Source: Streptococcus troglodytae
Lineage (GTDB): Bacteria > Bacillota > Bacilli > Lactobacillales > Streptococcaceae
Assembly: GCF_002355215.1 (NCBI RefSeq)
Contig: NZ_AP014612.1
Coordinates: forward strand, 2,033,875-2,097,874
Direction: 5' to 3'
Length of the DNA stretch: 64,000 nt
Shown here: piece after piece, positions 9,682 through 17,246 of the stretch
Position numbering within the stretch: the stretch's first letter is position 1
Layout of the letters: every line of letters begins with the position of its first letter
The notes under the pieces: generated by a model
What the model was told of the DNA's origin: nothing
What the model saw: the letters and a program-made list of their open reading frames with translations, nothing else
Databases searched by the model: none
Position numbers and translations under genes: made by a program

Positions 9682-10029
9682 TTATTTCCAAAATTTAAAT
9701 GATATCCATAGTGCTAGCGCAATAGTCACAAGGAAGCTTATTGCCATCACAATAAAATCCATATTAGGCAGGCTGTAAATGTAAACCATAACAGCTACTG
9801 CCGCCAACCAAATTCCTACAATTTGATAAATAAATGATAATTGAGGCACCAGACAGAGACCTATTGCAAGCAAAATCAGACCACCAGTCGCAAATGACAT
9901 AAAATCAGGATTTGCTAGACTAACAGACACTTTGGTAATTCCCCAAATAATCACTAAAATACCGATTACCGCTAGGCTAAGACCACTAATGGTTAATCCG
10001 TTCATTTGTTTTCCTCCGTTCGTATTCAT
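9682..10029 (-). CDS. Small integral membrane protein, about four segments
   Basis: 115 residues with four hydrophobic helices (about 10-31, 44-62, 68-86, 90-111), no recognisable motif, and a C-terminus ending WISFKFWK. Two starts are possible: ATG at 10029 after AAGGAGG, or ATG at 10005 after GGAGG; both have good sites. A 28-bp inverted repeat identical in layout to one upstream of the TetR gene lies about 65 bases upstream, so the operon is probably repressed by that regulator. Confidence 0.7.
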   Translation of the reverse strand: MNTNGGKQMNGLTISGLSLAVIGILVIIWGITKVSVSLANPDFMSFATGGLILLAIGLCLVPQLSFIYQIVGIWLAAVAVMVYIYSLPNMDFIVMAISFLVTIALALWISFKFWK

Positions 10030-10092
10030 GCCTTTCCTCCTTTTATTTTAAAATTTGAGTGATTGTGTAATAGTCAATTCAGAAAAAACTCT

Positions 10093-10120
10093 TGAATGAA
10101 CAAATAATTATATTCATTCA
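10093..10120. promoter_or_regulatory. Predicted TetR operator (copy 1)
   Basis: TGAATGAA-N12-TTCATTCA, a perfect 8-bp inverted repeat. The same arms and the same 12-base gap recur at 10744-10771 before the TetR gene. It lies between the TetR gene and the start of the small membrane-protein operon. Confidence 0.75.
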
Positions 10121-10151
10121 TTTTTTTCAAAAAATAAAGAATAGCAATTCT

Positions 10152-10715
10152 TTATTTGAAAAGTCCTTTGACAAAATAAGTTGCCAAGGTTTCGATTGTT
10201 TGACTGACATTAGGGAGATCCGTTTCAGTAATATGCGTATCCATATAGTAGAATAGCTGATAAACCTGCAGCACTTCTTGGATTTTTCCTTGAGAATAGC
10301 CTTCTGCCAGCATACGATTGGTAAAGGTCTCCACTAAAAACTGATGAAAGGGATTGGCAACTTTGCCTTTTTCCGAGGAATAATAGCTGTGCAACATCTC
10401 AGAAATGGCTGGGTTATACCATTCTGTCAGAATTTTATTGGACGAAACGAGACTACGTGACCGTTCAAAAATTTGCCCGATGAGTTCAACTGCGTCTCCT
10501 TCCCAATCAATTTCATCCATCATAGACTGACGCACATGGTTATTTTCATCGACATAAACATCCAGAAAAATCGCTTCTTTACTGTCATAATAGTTATAAA
10601 AAGAACCAACCGCCACACCAGCCTGCTTCGCAATTTCTGAAATTCCTGTCGCCTTATAACCTTTTTTAGAGAAGATATCATAGGCAGCTGTCTTTAATGC
10701 CTGCTTTTTATCCAA
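10152..10715 (-). CDS. TetR-family transcriptional regulator
   Basis: The N-terminal helix-turn-helix is clear: ALKTAAYDIFSKKGYKATGISEIAKQAGVAVGSFYNYYDSKEAIFLDVY. I place the start at TTG (10715) because GAGGAGG lies 9 bases before it. A longer frame from an ATG at 10772 would run through the operator and has no ribosome binding site. That gives 187 residues, the usual TetR length. It very likely represses itself and the operon at 9508-10029 through the two matching inverted repeats. The ligand is unknown. Confidence 0.88.
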   Translation of the reverse strand: MDKKQALKTAAYDIFSKKGYKATGISEIAKQAGVAVGSFYNYYDSKEAIFLDVYVDENNHVRQSMMDEIDWEGDAVELIGQIFERSRSLVSSNKILTEWYNPAISEMLHSYYSSEKGKVANPFHQFLVETFTNRMLAEGYSQGKIQEVLQVYQLFYYMDTHITETDLPNVSQTIETLATYFVKGLFK

Positions 10716-10743
10716 TGCGATCAACCTCCTCACTTTCACAATA

Positions 10744-10771
10744 TGAATGAACGTAATTTTGCATTCATTCA
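10744..10771. promoter_or_regulatory. Predicted TetR operator (copy 2, autoregulation)
   Basis: TGAATGAA-N12-TTCATTCA just upstream of the TetR start, matching the repeat at 10093 in arm sequence and spacing. The flanking bases extend the palindrome by one more pair (A and T). Confidence 0.75.
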
Positions 10772-10916
10772 TATTGTATGCCTTTTTCTAAATGGTGTCA
10801 AGAAAAAATATTAGCACATCTGCAGTGGAGGAACTTTGAAGGCAATCGTTTTTTGATTGTTAAATAAGGTGCCATACGATGACATACAATAAAAATTAAG
10901 AAATTTATTGAATCTT

Positions 10917-10961
10917 AAAAAGAGTTAGACTTTCCCATTAATGAATAACAGTCAAACTCTT
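10917..10961 (-). terminator. Second terminator-like hairpin downstream of gbpA
   Basis: On the minus strand AAGAGTTTGACT pairs with AGTCTAACTCTT (one mismatch), followed by TTTAAG. It may back up the terminator at 11026. Confidence 0.5.
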
Positions 10962-11025
10962 GACATATTTACCGTTTTCAAGTAAATACTTTATTGGCGA
11001 TTTATAAATATAGAGTTTAAGGCTG

Positions 11026-11058
11026 AAAAAAACGAACAGAGTATGAAATCTGCTCGTT
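11026..11058 (-). terminator. Terminator of gbpA
   Basis: On the minus strand AACGAGCAGA pairs with TCTGTTCGTT, followed by T residues, 25 bases past the gbpA stop. Confidence 0.75.
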
Positions 11059-11082
11059 TTTGTGTGCCATGGGATTTACCAA

Positions 11083-12825
11083 CTAGTTACTATTGATAAC
11101 TTCACCGCTGTCTTTGTCAAAAGTATATTCTTTACCATCGATAGTGATGGTTTGTCCTTTAATTTGACGGCCCTTTGTCTTTTCATCTTGGCTAAAGTAG
11201 TAGCGCTTACCGTCGATAGTTTGCCAGCCTGATACACGTTTGCCATCGCTTCCATAATAATACCAAATATTACTGTAGTCATATTTTCTGACAAATCTAT
11301 TCGTTACGAATTGACCTTGAGTATCAAAAAAGTAACCATCACCATCAATCTCTGCAAAACCGTCATCAGGCACAGAACCACCAATTTGACTATACCCTGA
11401 CTTTGCTTTTATGCTGTGATCATCCTTAAAGTAATAAGTTTTACCATCAATAATCTGCCAGCCAGTCAGATCTTTGCGACTGCCGTCCGCTCCAAAATAA
11501 TAGGTTTTAGGAAAACGGGCCTCAACTGTACTGATACGCTCAGCAGTTGTTGTGCCAAAACGATTCTTAACAATTTGTCCACTGTCTTCATCTAAATAAT
11601 AGACCTTGCCATCACGCTCAGCAATGTCGCCTTTAACCTGAATACCACTGGAAGGTTCGAAATAATAATCCATACCGTCGATCTTTTGCCAGCCGGTCAC
11701 ACCGATACCATCGGCTCCCATATAGAACCAGTCTGTTGTAGAGACGTATCCTGCAAAGTTGTAGAAATAATACTTTGCATTGACAAAACGATTAGTCCAA
11801 GCTTCACCGGTATCAGGATCTAGGAAAGATTTCTTACCGTACTTCTGGCTAGTTAGATTATAATTACCATCTGTACTGATTAGCTTTCCTTTGACTTGAA
11901 CACCATTAGTGTCAAAATAGTATTTTTTGCCGCCAATAGTTCTCCAGCCGATAGCAGCCTTTCCATCTTCTCCAAGATAGAACCAGCCTTCACGTTTCAT
12001 ATTGTCATAACGGAGGGGATCTGCATAACTGGAATAGACAAAACAATCCTTCCAGAGTTCACCACTATCAGGATCAAAGTAGTAAATCTTATTGACTTTC
12101 AAAACCGAAGGTGAATCACTTATGAAAACAGGGTGATAGATGATTTGATCCCCTGTCTCCACATGCATTTCTCCTTTGACCTGACTACCGTCTTGGTTGA
12201 AATAGAGCTGTTTCCCATCAATGGTCTGCCAACCAGTTGCCAGCTGTCCATCGGCCTTTTTGTAGTACCATTTACCATCTTTTTCAAAGAAGCTATTGGT
12301 TAGGGCAGCGTCATTATTTTCTTCAGCAGGCACTAGCTGTTTGTCCGCTTTGTTAGCATTAGGCGTCGCTTGCTCGGTTTTAGCCGTTTTCTGATGGGCA
12401 GCATTTTCTGATGGAGCATTTTGCTCTTGTTTTTCTGCCTCATTAGAATCAGAAGCTGCTGTTGCTGCTACCGGCTGCTCTGACCGTTTGTCTTTAGCTT
12501 TTACTTGGTCTGATGGCGCATCAGATTGGCTGGCTCTGCCTCCATTGGATGCTTCAGCTGCCTCTGCTGTTTCAGAACTTTTAACAGCGTCAGCACTGCT
12601 GTTTTCTATAGATGAATCAGCTGCTGGAGCTTTCGTATCTGTCTGTTCTGAGCCGGTCTCTGTAGTTAAGGCCAGACTTGTCTCACTTTCAGCACTGCCA
12701 GCCTGTTCTTCAGCCAATACCTGCCCTGCACTGACCAGCGAAAGTCCTGCAATAACGGTTCCAATAATAGTCACCCAATGTTTTTTGACCTTATGCAATT
12801 TAAAACTTGTTTTCTCTTTCATCAT
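11083..12825 (-). CDS. gbpA: Glucan-binding protein A (secreted, cell-wall-repeat protein)
   Basis: Secreted lectin that binds alpha-1,6-glucan made by glucosyltransferases and contributes to biofilm structure. It has a long signal peptide (FKLHKVKKHWVTIIGTVIAGLSLVSAGQVLA, cleavage near residue 40) and a low-complexity Ala/Ser/Glu-rich region to about residue 180. Tandem YG or cell-wall-binding repeats then run to the end, each built on GWQTIDGKxYYF. The start at 12825 (MMKEKTSF) follows GGAGG; an upstream in-frame extension has no support. At 580 residues it is near the expected GbpA size. No LPXTG anchor is present. A CcpA site overlaps the promoter. Confidence 0.92.
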   Translation of the reverse strand: MMKEKTSFKLHKVKKHWVTIIGTVIAGLSLVSAGQVLAEEQAGSAESETSLALTTETGSEQTDTKAPAADSSIENSSADAVKSSETAEAAEASNGGRASQSDAPSDQVKAKDKRSEQPVAATAASDSNEAEKQEQNAPSENAAHQKTAKTEQATPNANKADKQLVPAEENNDAALTNSFFEKDGKWYYKKADGQLATGWQTIDGKQLYFNQDGSQVKGEMHVETGDQIIYHPVFISDSPSVLKVNKIYYFDPDSGELWKDCFVYSSYADPLRYDNMKREGWFYLGEDGKAAIGWRTIGGKKYYFDTNGVQVKGKLISTDGNYNLTSQKYGKKSFLDPDTGEAWTNRFVNAKYYFYNFAGYVSTTDWFYMGADGIGVTGWQKIDGMDYYFEPSSGIQVKGDIAERDGKVYYLDEDSGQIVKNRFGTTTAERISTVEARFPKTYYFGADGSRKDLTGWQIIDGKTYYFKDDHSIKAKSGYSQIGGSVPDDGFAEIDGDGYFFDTQGQFVTNRFVRKYDYSNIWYYYGSDGKRVSGWQTIDGKRYYFSQDEKTKGRQIKGQTITIDGKEYTFDKDSGEVINSN

Positions 12826-12862
12826 TTTCCTCCTTAAATAAGTATTAATTGGCCACACTGTC

Positions 12863-12899
12863 ACTATAGCACTTTTTAAAAACAATGTAAACGCTAACT
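12863..12899 (-). promoter_or_regulatory. gbpA promoter with overlapping CcpA (cre) site
   Basis: On the minus strand TTTACA (12886-12891) and TATAGT (12863-12868) are 17 bases apart. The -35 sits inside ATGTAAACGCTAACT (12885-12899), which fits the cre consensus WTGNAANCGNWNNCW at every position. The layout suggests carbon-catabolite repression; this is inferred. Confidence 0.65.
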
Positions 12900-12952
12900 T
12901 AAGTTGATGGTATGAGTGACAAGAATTAAAATATGGAAGGCATAATTGGGAC

Positions 12953-13943
12953 TGGACTTGGTATAACAAAGTGGACAGGAAGTGAAGTGAAAACGAGGAA
13001 AAAAATGATGCCAAGAAAGGTATTTGATAAAGCATTCAAAATAGCTGCAGTTAAACTCATTCTAGAGGAAGGACAGTCTGTAAAGATGGTTAGTTCAACT
13101 TTAGAGATTAGAGGCTCATCCAAATCGTTTATATCGCTGGATTCAAGAAGACGAAAAATATGGAGAAAGAGCGTTCCCAAGACAGGAGAACGCTCTTCGT
13201 CATGCCCAATTTGAGTTTAAAAACTCGAAAAAGAAAATAAGATATTACAAGAAGAGTTAGCTCTCCTAAAAGGTTCCAGATCTTCTTGAAGCCAAACTGA
13301 AAATAAAATTCCAATTTTTAAAGGAAAACAGTTCTAGCCTGACTATTAATCATGCTTGTCGAACACTTCAAGTATCCCGTTCTGGCTTCTACGCCTATCT
13401 AAAGCGTAAGCTATCTTCAAAACAGATAGACAATGAAACGTTAAAGGAAATCATTAAGACTATTTTCTATGAACATAAAGAACACTATGGTAGCGTCCGA
13501 ATCACTCAAGAACGCTATCAACGGGAATAAGGGTCAATCGCAAACGTGTTGCTAGACTACTTCGTGATTTTTGTCTCTATGCTAAAGGAAGCCCAAGCAC
13601 TATAACCGTCGGCGTTTCTCATTGAGACGTCTAAATTTGATTAATCCGTGTTTTCAAACAATTAGTAACAGATGCTTTTAATCAAGCTTATCACAGAGAA
13701 ATACCTAAGGTAATCCATATAATGCACTCATGGAATCCCTTTACAAGACCTTAAAAAGAGAGCTTGTCAACGATGATGCATATTTTGCATCCATTGAACA
13801 AGCCCAACTTGAAATATTTAAATATATTGAAACCTATTACAATCCGAAACGTATCCACTCGGCCTTGGGTTATCAATCACCAATAGAGTTTGAAAAAAAT
13901 AATCACTAATTCACTTTCTGTCTACTTTTTCTTGACAAGTCCA
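12953..13943 (+). mobile_element. Degenerate IS3-family insertion sequence
   Basis: The ends are related inverted repeats: TGGACTTG...GTGGACAGGAAGTGA on the left (from 12953) and the complement of TGGACTTG...GTAGACAGAAAGTGA on the right (to 13943). Inside are broken pieces of orfA and orfB. The element is about 990 bases, shorter than a typical 1.3-1.5 kb IS3-family element, so it has an internal deletion besides its frameshifts. It lies between gbpA and the glycocin-like locus and cannot move on its own. Confidence 0.75.
13005..13909 (+). pseudogene. IS3-family transposase remnants (orfA and orfB)
   Basis: orfA begins MMPRKVFDKAFKIAAVKLILEEGQSVKMVSSTLEI, the typical helix-turn-helix start, then loses frame. 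orfB pieces follow: LTINHACRTLQVSRSGFYAYLKRKLS, EHYGSVRITQERYQ, and the C-terminal MESLYKTLKRELVNDDAYF through YYNPKRIHSALGYQSP to the stop at 13909. Most of the catalytic core between them is missing. The gene is not functional. Confidence 0.75.
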
Positions 13944-13962
13944 AACCCAATCGTTAAATTTT

Positions 13963-13988
13963 TCGTCTAACTTATGAGGTGCAGTTCA
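13963..13988 (-). repeat. IS-end-like repeat
   Basis: On the minus strand it reads TGAACTGCACCTCATAAGTTAGACGA. A near copy (CTGCACCTCAAAAGTTAGA, one mismatch over 19) is found at 40891-40909. The sequence resembles the terminal repeat of an IS150-type element; the rest of that element is absent. It lies just outside the IS3-family remnant, which suggests nested insertions. Confidence 0.45.
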
Positions 13989-14026
13989 ATTCATCCCTGT
14001 CTTTTTGACTATGTGACTTTAACTTA

Positions 14027-15328
14027 TTACTTATTCCCAAGTAAAAATTCTTTCATAGAACTTGTCAAAAAACAAGGAAAATCGCTATTGTCACCAAATA
14101 ATTTTCTAAACATTTCTTTACTCTTTTGAGGATTTCCATCTAGTAATAAATAAGTTGCCAAAACAGAATTCAAGTAACTAACAGAGAAAATGCTATCATC
14201 AGTTTCAATTTCACAACAATCAATTAGCATTTCCTCTAAATCATTACTTATTCTTTCTTGAATTCTTAATAGCTTGAGAGTAAATTTCAAAAAAATATAA
14301 TCAGTTTGATTATAAGCAACATCACTTATCATTTGTTGATATTTTTCAAAATCAGATATTTCTCCATTTTGAAGCGCCTTATACATATGCAAAAGAATAA
14401 CTCTTACATTATAATAATTCTCTTTAAAGTTTTCTTTATTTCTATTTGAAGAGTTACTAAAAAAATAATTGTGACTTAATTCTTTCATTTGTGTATACTT
14501 TATACTGTCAAAATTATCTCTCAAATAGAGATAGAGCCACCTCAAATTCAAAGGCTCATCTTTAATAGTCAACAAAAGCAATCTATTATAATATTCAACT
14601 TTCTCTGAAGTCGTCCTATTCTGACTAATAATATCTATATTGATATTAGCATAATGAATATCACCTACAACTGAAAAATATGTTTCATGGACTCTACCTT
14701 TATATGAAAAACAAGGTAAATTTTGAATAATTTTTCCAGTCTTATAAGTAATTTCATCTCGAACTATATTTAAATTAAATACAGTTTTAGGATAATCATC
14801 AAAAATTTTCAAATAGGTTAGCAATAACTTTAAAGATTCAAAATCAGTAATTTTCTCATCAGCATCGAAAGAAATAATCCAATCACCATTAGCTTTACTA
14901 TTTGCGAAATTTCTAGCTTTTGAAAAATCATCACACCACTCAAAAGAGTATAAACTAATTGAATCATCATTCTTTGAAAGAGTAGCTAACATTTCAAGTG
15001 TTCCGTCAGTTGATCCCGTATCAACAATAATAATTTCATCAGCTAAACCATTTAAACTCTCTAAACTTTTTAAAAGCGTATCTCTTTCATTTTTAACGAT
15101 ATAAACCGCTGAGACAGTAGACTGATTATTGAAGTTAACTTTATTGATACACTCTATCGTTTGTTTACAATGCAACAAATTAGAACTTTCAGGATAAAAC
15201 ATTTCCCAGTCGTTTGAGCTAATAAGTTCTATAAGCTTTAAGATTAGTTTAAAATCTGCTTTTGATTGTTGGATGTATTTTTGATTTTCTACAAGCCATT
15301 CTTTTTTTAATATCGGATTAATTTTCAT
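14027..15328 (-). CDS. SunS-like family 2 glycosyltransferase (predicted glycocin glycosyltransferase)
   Basis: Predicted to attach a sugar to the bacteriocin precursor encoded two genes upstream. A GT-A fold of family 2 is visible: VSAVYIVKNERDTLLKSLESL (72-92), DTGSTD (103-108), FSKARN (135-140) and the metal-binding FDADE (154-158). KGRVHE (210-215) and EPLNLRWLYLYLRDNF (258-273) match the positions and character of SunS segments (GKVHEEP and EPENPKWLFFFGREL). The C-terminal 160 residues look helical and repeat-like, as in SunS. Its 433 residues compare with about 420 for SunS. The gene starts two bases after the stop of the 99-residue gene, so the two are translationally linked. Sugar specificity and S- versus O-linkage cannot be read from the sequence. 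Confidence 0.8.
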   Translation of the reverse strand: MKINPILKKEWLVENQKYIQQSKADFKLILKLIELISSNDWEMFYPESSNLLHCKQTIECINKVNFNNQSTVSAVYIVKNERDTLLKSLESLNGLADEIIIVDTGSTDGTLEMLATLSKNDDSISLYSFEWCDDFSKARNFANSKANGDWIISFDADEKITDFESLKLLLTYLKIFDDYPKTVFNLNIVRDEITYKTGKIIQNLPCFSYKGRVHETYFSVVGDIHYANINIDIISQNRTTSEKVEYYNRLLLLTIKDEPLNLRWLYLYLRDNFDSIKYTQMKELSHNYFFSNSSNRNKENFKENYYNVRVILLHMYKALQNGEISDFEKYQQMISDVAYNQTDYIFLKFTLKLLRIQERISNDLEEMLIDCCEIETDDSIFSVSYLNSVLATYLLLDGNPQKSKEMFRKLFGDNSDFPCFLTSSMKEFLLGNK

Positions 15329-15330
15329 GT

Positions 15331-15630
15331 CTATAATCCCAATATTTCACAAAATGGTAAATAATCAATAGTGAATTCAATAGATTGTGCATCTTCTTTA
15401 CTGAATCCTAATATGTTTAAAAAATTTCCTTGAAAATCCTCAAAAGATAATTCTGAATGGCAAATCCAATGTTTACCATTTGTAATATACCATTTCCCTA
15501 ATGGCTTCAAACCCTTAACAAAGGATAATTCTTTTGAAAGATTATCCAAATTAACGACATAGACCTGTTCATGAGTGTTTTCTGGAAAAATAATTTTTTT
15601 GACAAAATTTTTAGCTCCAAATATAGACAT
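15331..15630 (-). CDS. Unidentified 99-residue protein in glycocin-like locus (immunity candidate)
   Basis: A 99-residue protein (MSIFGAKNFVKKIIFPENTHEQVYVVNLDNL...) with no clear membrane segment, no CXXC motif and no family I recognise. It lies between the precursor (25 bases upstream) and the glycosyltransferase (2 bases downstream). That place in the cluster fits an immunity or accessory protein, though known SunI-type immunity proteins have a membrane helix and this one does not. GGTGAG precedes the ATG. Confidence 0.65.
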   Translation of the reverse strand: MSIFGAKNFVKKIIFPENTHEQVYVVNLDNLSKELSFVKGLKPLGKWYITNGKHWICHSELSFEDFQGNFLNILGFSKEDAQSIEFTIDYLPFCEILGL

Positions 15631-15655
15631 ATTCTCACCAACTTTCGCTTGTAAA

Positions 15656-15838
15656 TCATTTTTTACAAACTCTTCTCATATAAGCACAAGCACTACCAGG
15701 ATCAGATGTTCCATATCCAGCTAGAGCAATATCATGCGCACAAGTTAAAGTAGCCCACTTACAAGCTGTACTAGCTCCACCTTCATACGTTGCTAACAAT
15801 TCTTTTGACAACTCCTTAAAATCAGTTGCTTTTTGCAT
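15656..15838 (-). CDS. Glycocin-like bacteriocin precursor
   Basis: 60 residues. The leader FKELSKELLATYEGG ends in Gly20-Gly21 and fits the double-glycine type cut by peptidase-containing ABC transporters. The 39-residue core has exactly four cysteines in two CX6C units: CKWATLTC (26-33) and CAYMRRVC (51-58). They are joined by a 17-residue loop containing AGYGTSDPGS. This is the helix-loop-helix pattern of sublancin and glycocin F; in glycocin F the loop GAGYDSGTC carries an O-linked GlcNAc on Ser. Thr44, Ser45 or Ser49 are the likely sugar sites, since the loop has no Cys. A strong GGAGGT lies 6 bases before the ATG. Adjacent genes encode a SunS-like glycosyltransferase and an unknown protein. 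Confidence 0.82.
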   Translation of the reverse strand: MQKATDFKELSKELLATYEGGASTACKWATLTCAHDIALAGYGTSDPGSACAYMRRVCKK

Positions 15839-15871
15839 ATAAGTACCTCCAATTTTTATTTTGATAATACC

Positions 15872-15900
15872 ATTGTAAGCCTTTTCTTTAATTTAGTAAA
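15872..15900 (-). promoter_or_regulatory. Predicted promoter of the glycocin-like operon
   Basis: On the minus strand TTTACT (15895-15900) and TACAAT (15872-15877) are 17 bases apart, with the -10 about 33 bases before the precursor start. Confidence 0.55.
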
Positions 15901-15926
15901 GTCATTTAACTTGAAATAGCAAATTT

Positions 15927-15943
15927 TACCAATTTTATTGGTA
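15927..15943. promoter_or_regulatory. Perfect inverted repeat upstream of the glycocin-like promoter
   Basis: TACCAAT-TTT-ATTGGTA, a perfect 7-bp palindrome with a 3-base centre, ending about 27 bases upstream of the -35. It is well placed for an activator or repressor. No matching regulator gene lies next to it. Confidence 0.45.
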
Positions 15944-16162
15944 TATTAAAATATCCAAATTGACTTCAATAATTGTGCTAAGCTGATTAAGCTTAAACTC
16001 ATAAAATATTCAATCGTCAAATTATCACTCAAGAATAAAAGACATGAAATCTCTTTCCATATCCTTTCGACTTTATTTTAAGGTTAAGCAGACTCAGTCC
16101 AACATTAGATGAGTTTGTCACAAAAGATTAGTCAGTTGACTCCTATTCCAACAAATTGTCAA
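15944..16162. other. Intergenic, no gene recognised
   Basis: AT-rich region between the glycocin-like operon and the phosphatase gene downstream end. Short frames are present, but none has both a ribosome binding site and a recognisable product. Confidence 0.5.
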
Positions 16163-16693
16163 TTACTTTTCAACTTCTATTACTTGCAAATTGTCAAAAT
16201 TGAAGCCATTATCTTTTCCAATGAACCCTCTCTTTTTCAATGCTTTTAATAACGTTAACATAAAAAAGCCGTGAGTGATAAGGATAGCATCTTCACCTTT
16301 ATAAATTAAATCGTCACAAAAATCGTCTGCTCTTTCCTTGCTGGCTTTGATTCCCTCTTGTTTACTAGAATTAAAGAGCCACTGCAATCTTCCTAGGACA
16401 TTCCAAAAGATCAAGGGCAGCTTTATCTTAGAAGAAAAGGCTGCTTTTAAAGGAACTTCATTGAGCCTTTTATCTATCTGATAAGACTGCAAGGGAAACA
16501 GTTGCTGAGCTGTTTGCTTGGTTCGGATAAGTTCACTGGTATACATATTAGAGACAGGGAAGCCCAAGGTACCTTGAAAAACAACAATATCTGCTTCATC
16601 ATATTTTTTACAGGCCTGATTAAATTCATCCGAAGTACACCTTTTGGGCCACTGCATATTAACTTTTGCATGGCGAATGATATAGAATTTCAT
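16163..16693 (-). CDS. Histidine phosphatase family protein
   Basis: The N-terminal MKFYIIRHAKV has the RHxxx phosphohistidine signature of the phosphoglycerate-mutase-like phosphatases. The second catalytic histidine is in DAILITHGFFM (about residues 135-145). It has 176 residues, at the short end for the family. The substrate cannot be told from sequence. It is a single gene on its strand. Confidence 0.8.
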   Translation of the reverse strand: MKFYIIRHAKVNMQWPKRCTSDEFNQACKKYDEADIVVFQGTLGFPVSNMYTSELIRTKQTAQQLFPLQSYQIDKRLNEVPLKAAFSSKIKLPLIFWNVLGRLQWLFNSSKQEGIKASKERADDFCDDLIYKGEDAILITHGFFMLTLLKALKKRGFIGKDNGFNFDNLQVIEVEK

Positions 16694-16793
16694 AGCATTA
16701 TATCCTTACACTTTATTTATGATGTATTATAACATACAAGCTTTTTAAACTGCGATGTACTGAAAATTTATGGACCCAAATTGATTATATGTA

Positions 16794-17168
16794 TCAATTT
16801 AAGTCTTTTTTCAAAGATAACTTCTCTTGGTAAAAATGTATCTTTTCAATTAATTTTTCTCTGTTGTCCAATAAATCAGCAATATTATTATCTAAAACCT
16901 GCAAATGATGCTCTAAAAGGATTAGTCTCTCCAAATAAGTACTTTCCCCTTTTTCTCGAAGATCTGAATAATGTTTTATTTCTTTTATGGGCATACCAAC
17001 AGCTTTCAAACGTAAGATGAAGAGCAGCCATTGATAATCATTTTCATTGTAATATCTCCTATTGCTGCCATCTCTTTGAGGTCTCAATAAGCCTTCATTT
17101 TCATAGTACCTCAAGGTATGAACGCTAAGACGCGTTAATTTTGAAAATTTTCCAATGGAATAATGCAT
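16794..17168 (-). CDS. MerR-family transcriptional regulator
   Basis: The N-terminal MHYSIGKFSKLTRLSVHTLRYYENEGLLRP is the MerR winged helix, followed by RRYYNENDYQWLLFILRLKAVGMPIKEIKHY and a coiled-coil dimerisation helix to residue 124. There are no cysteines, so it is not a metal or thiol sensor of the classic kind; it is closest to the AdhR/NmlR-like group in length. It is divergent from the SDR gene, with a 19-base-spacer promoter between them. Confidence 0.88.
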   Translation of the reverse strand: MHYSIGKFSKLTRLSVHTLRYYENEGLLRPQRDGSNRRYYNENDYQWLLFILRLKAVGMPIKEIKHYSDLREKGESTYLERLILLEHHLQVLDNNIADLLDNREKLIEKIHFYQEKLSLKKDLN

Positions 17169-17184
17169 ACTTTCTCCTTTAAGC

Positions 17185-17215
17185 TTGACTTCTAGTTTGC
17201 TCTAGATGTTATAGT
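17185..17215 (+). promoter_or_regulatory. MerR-type promoter of the SDR gene
   Basis: TTGACT and TATAGT with a 19-base spacer holding the dyad TCTAG-N6-CTAGA. A lengthened spacer with a central dyad is the hallmark of promoters activated by MerR-family proteins through DNA distortion. The MerR gene is divergently transcribed from the same gap. Confidence 0.75.
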
Positions 17216-17246
17216 CATTATATCTTAAAAGGAGGTATTTGAACAT

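Noticed and set aside
12488..12841. 117-residue plus-strand frame opposite gbpA
   Set aside because: A shadow of the low-complexity Ala/Ser region of gbpA on the other strand.
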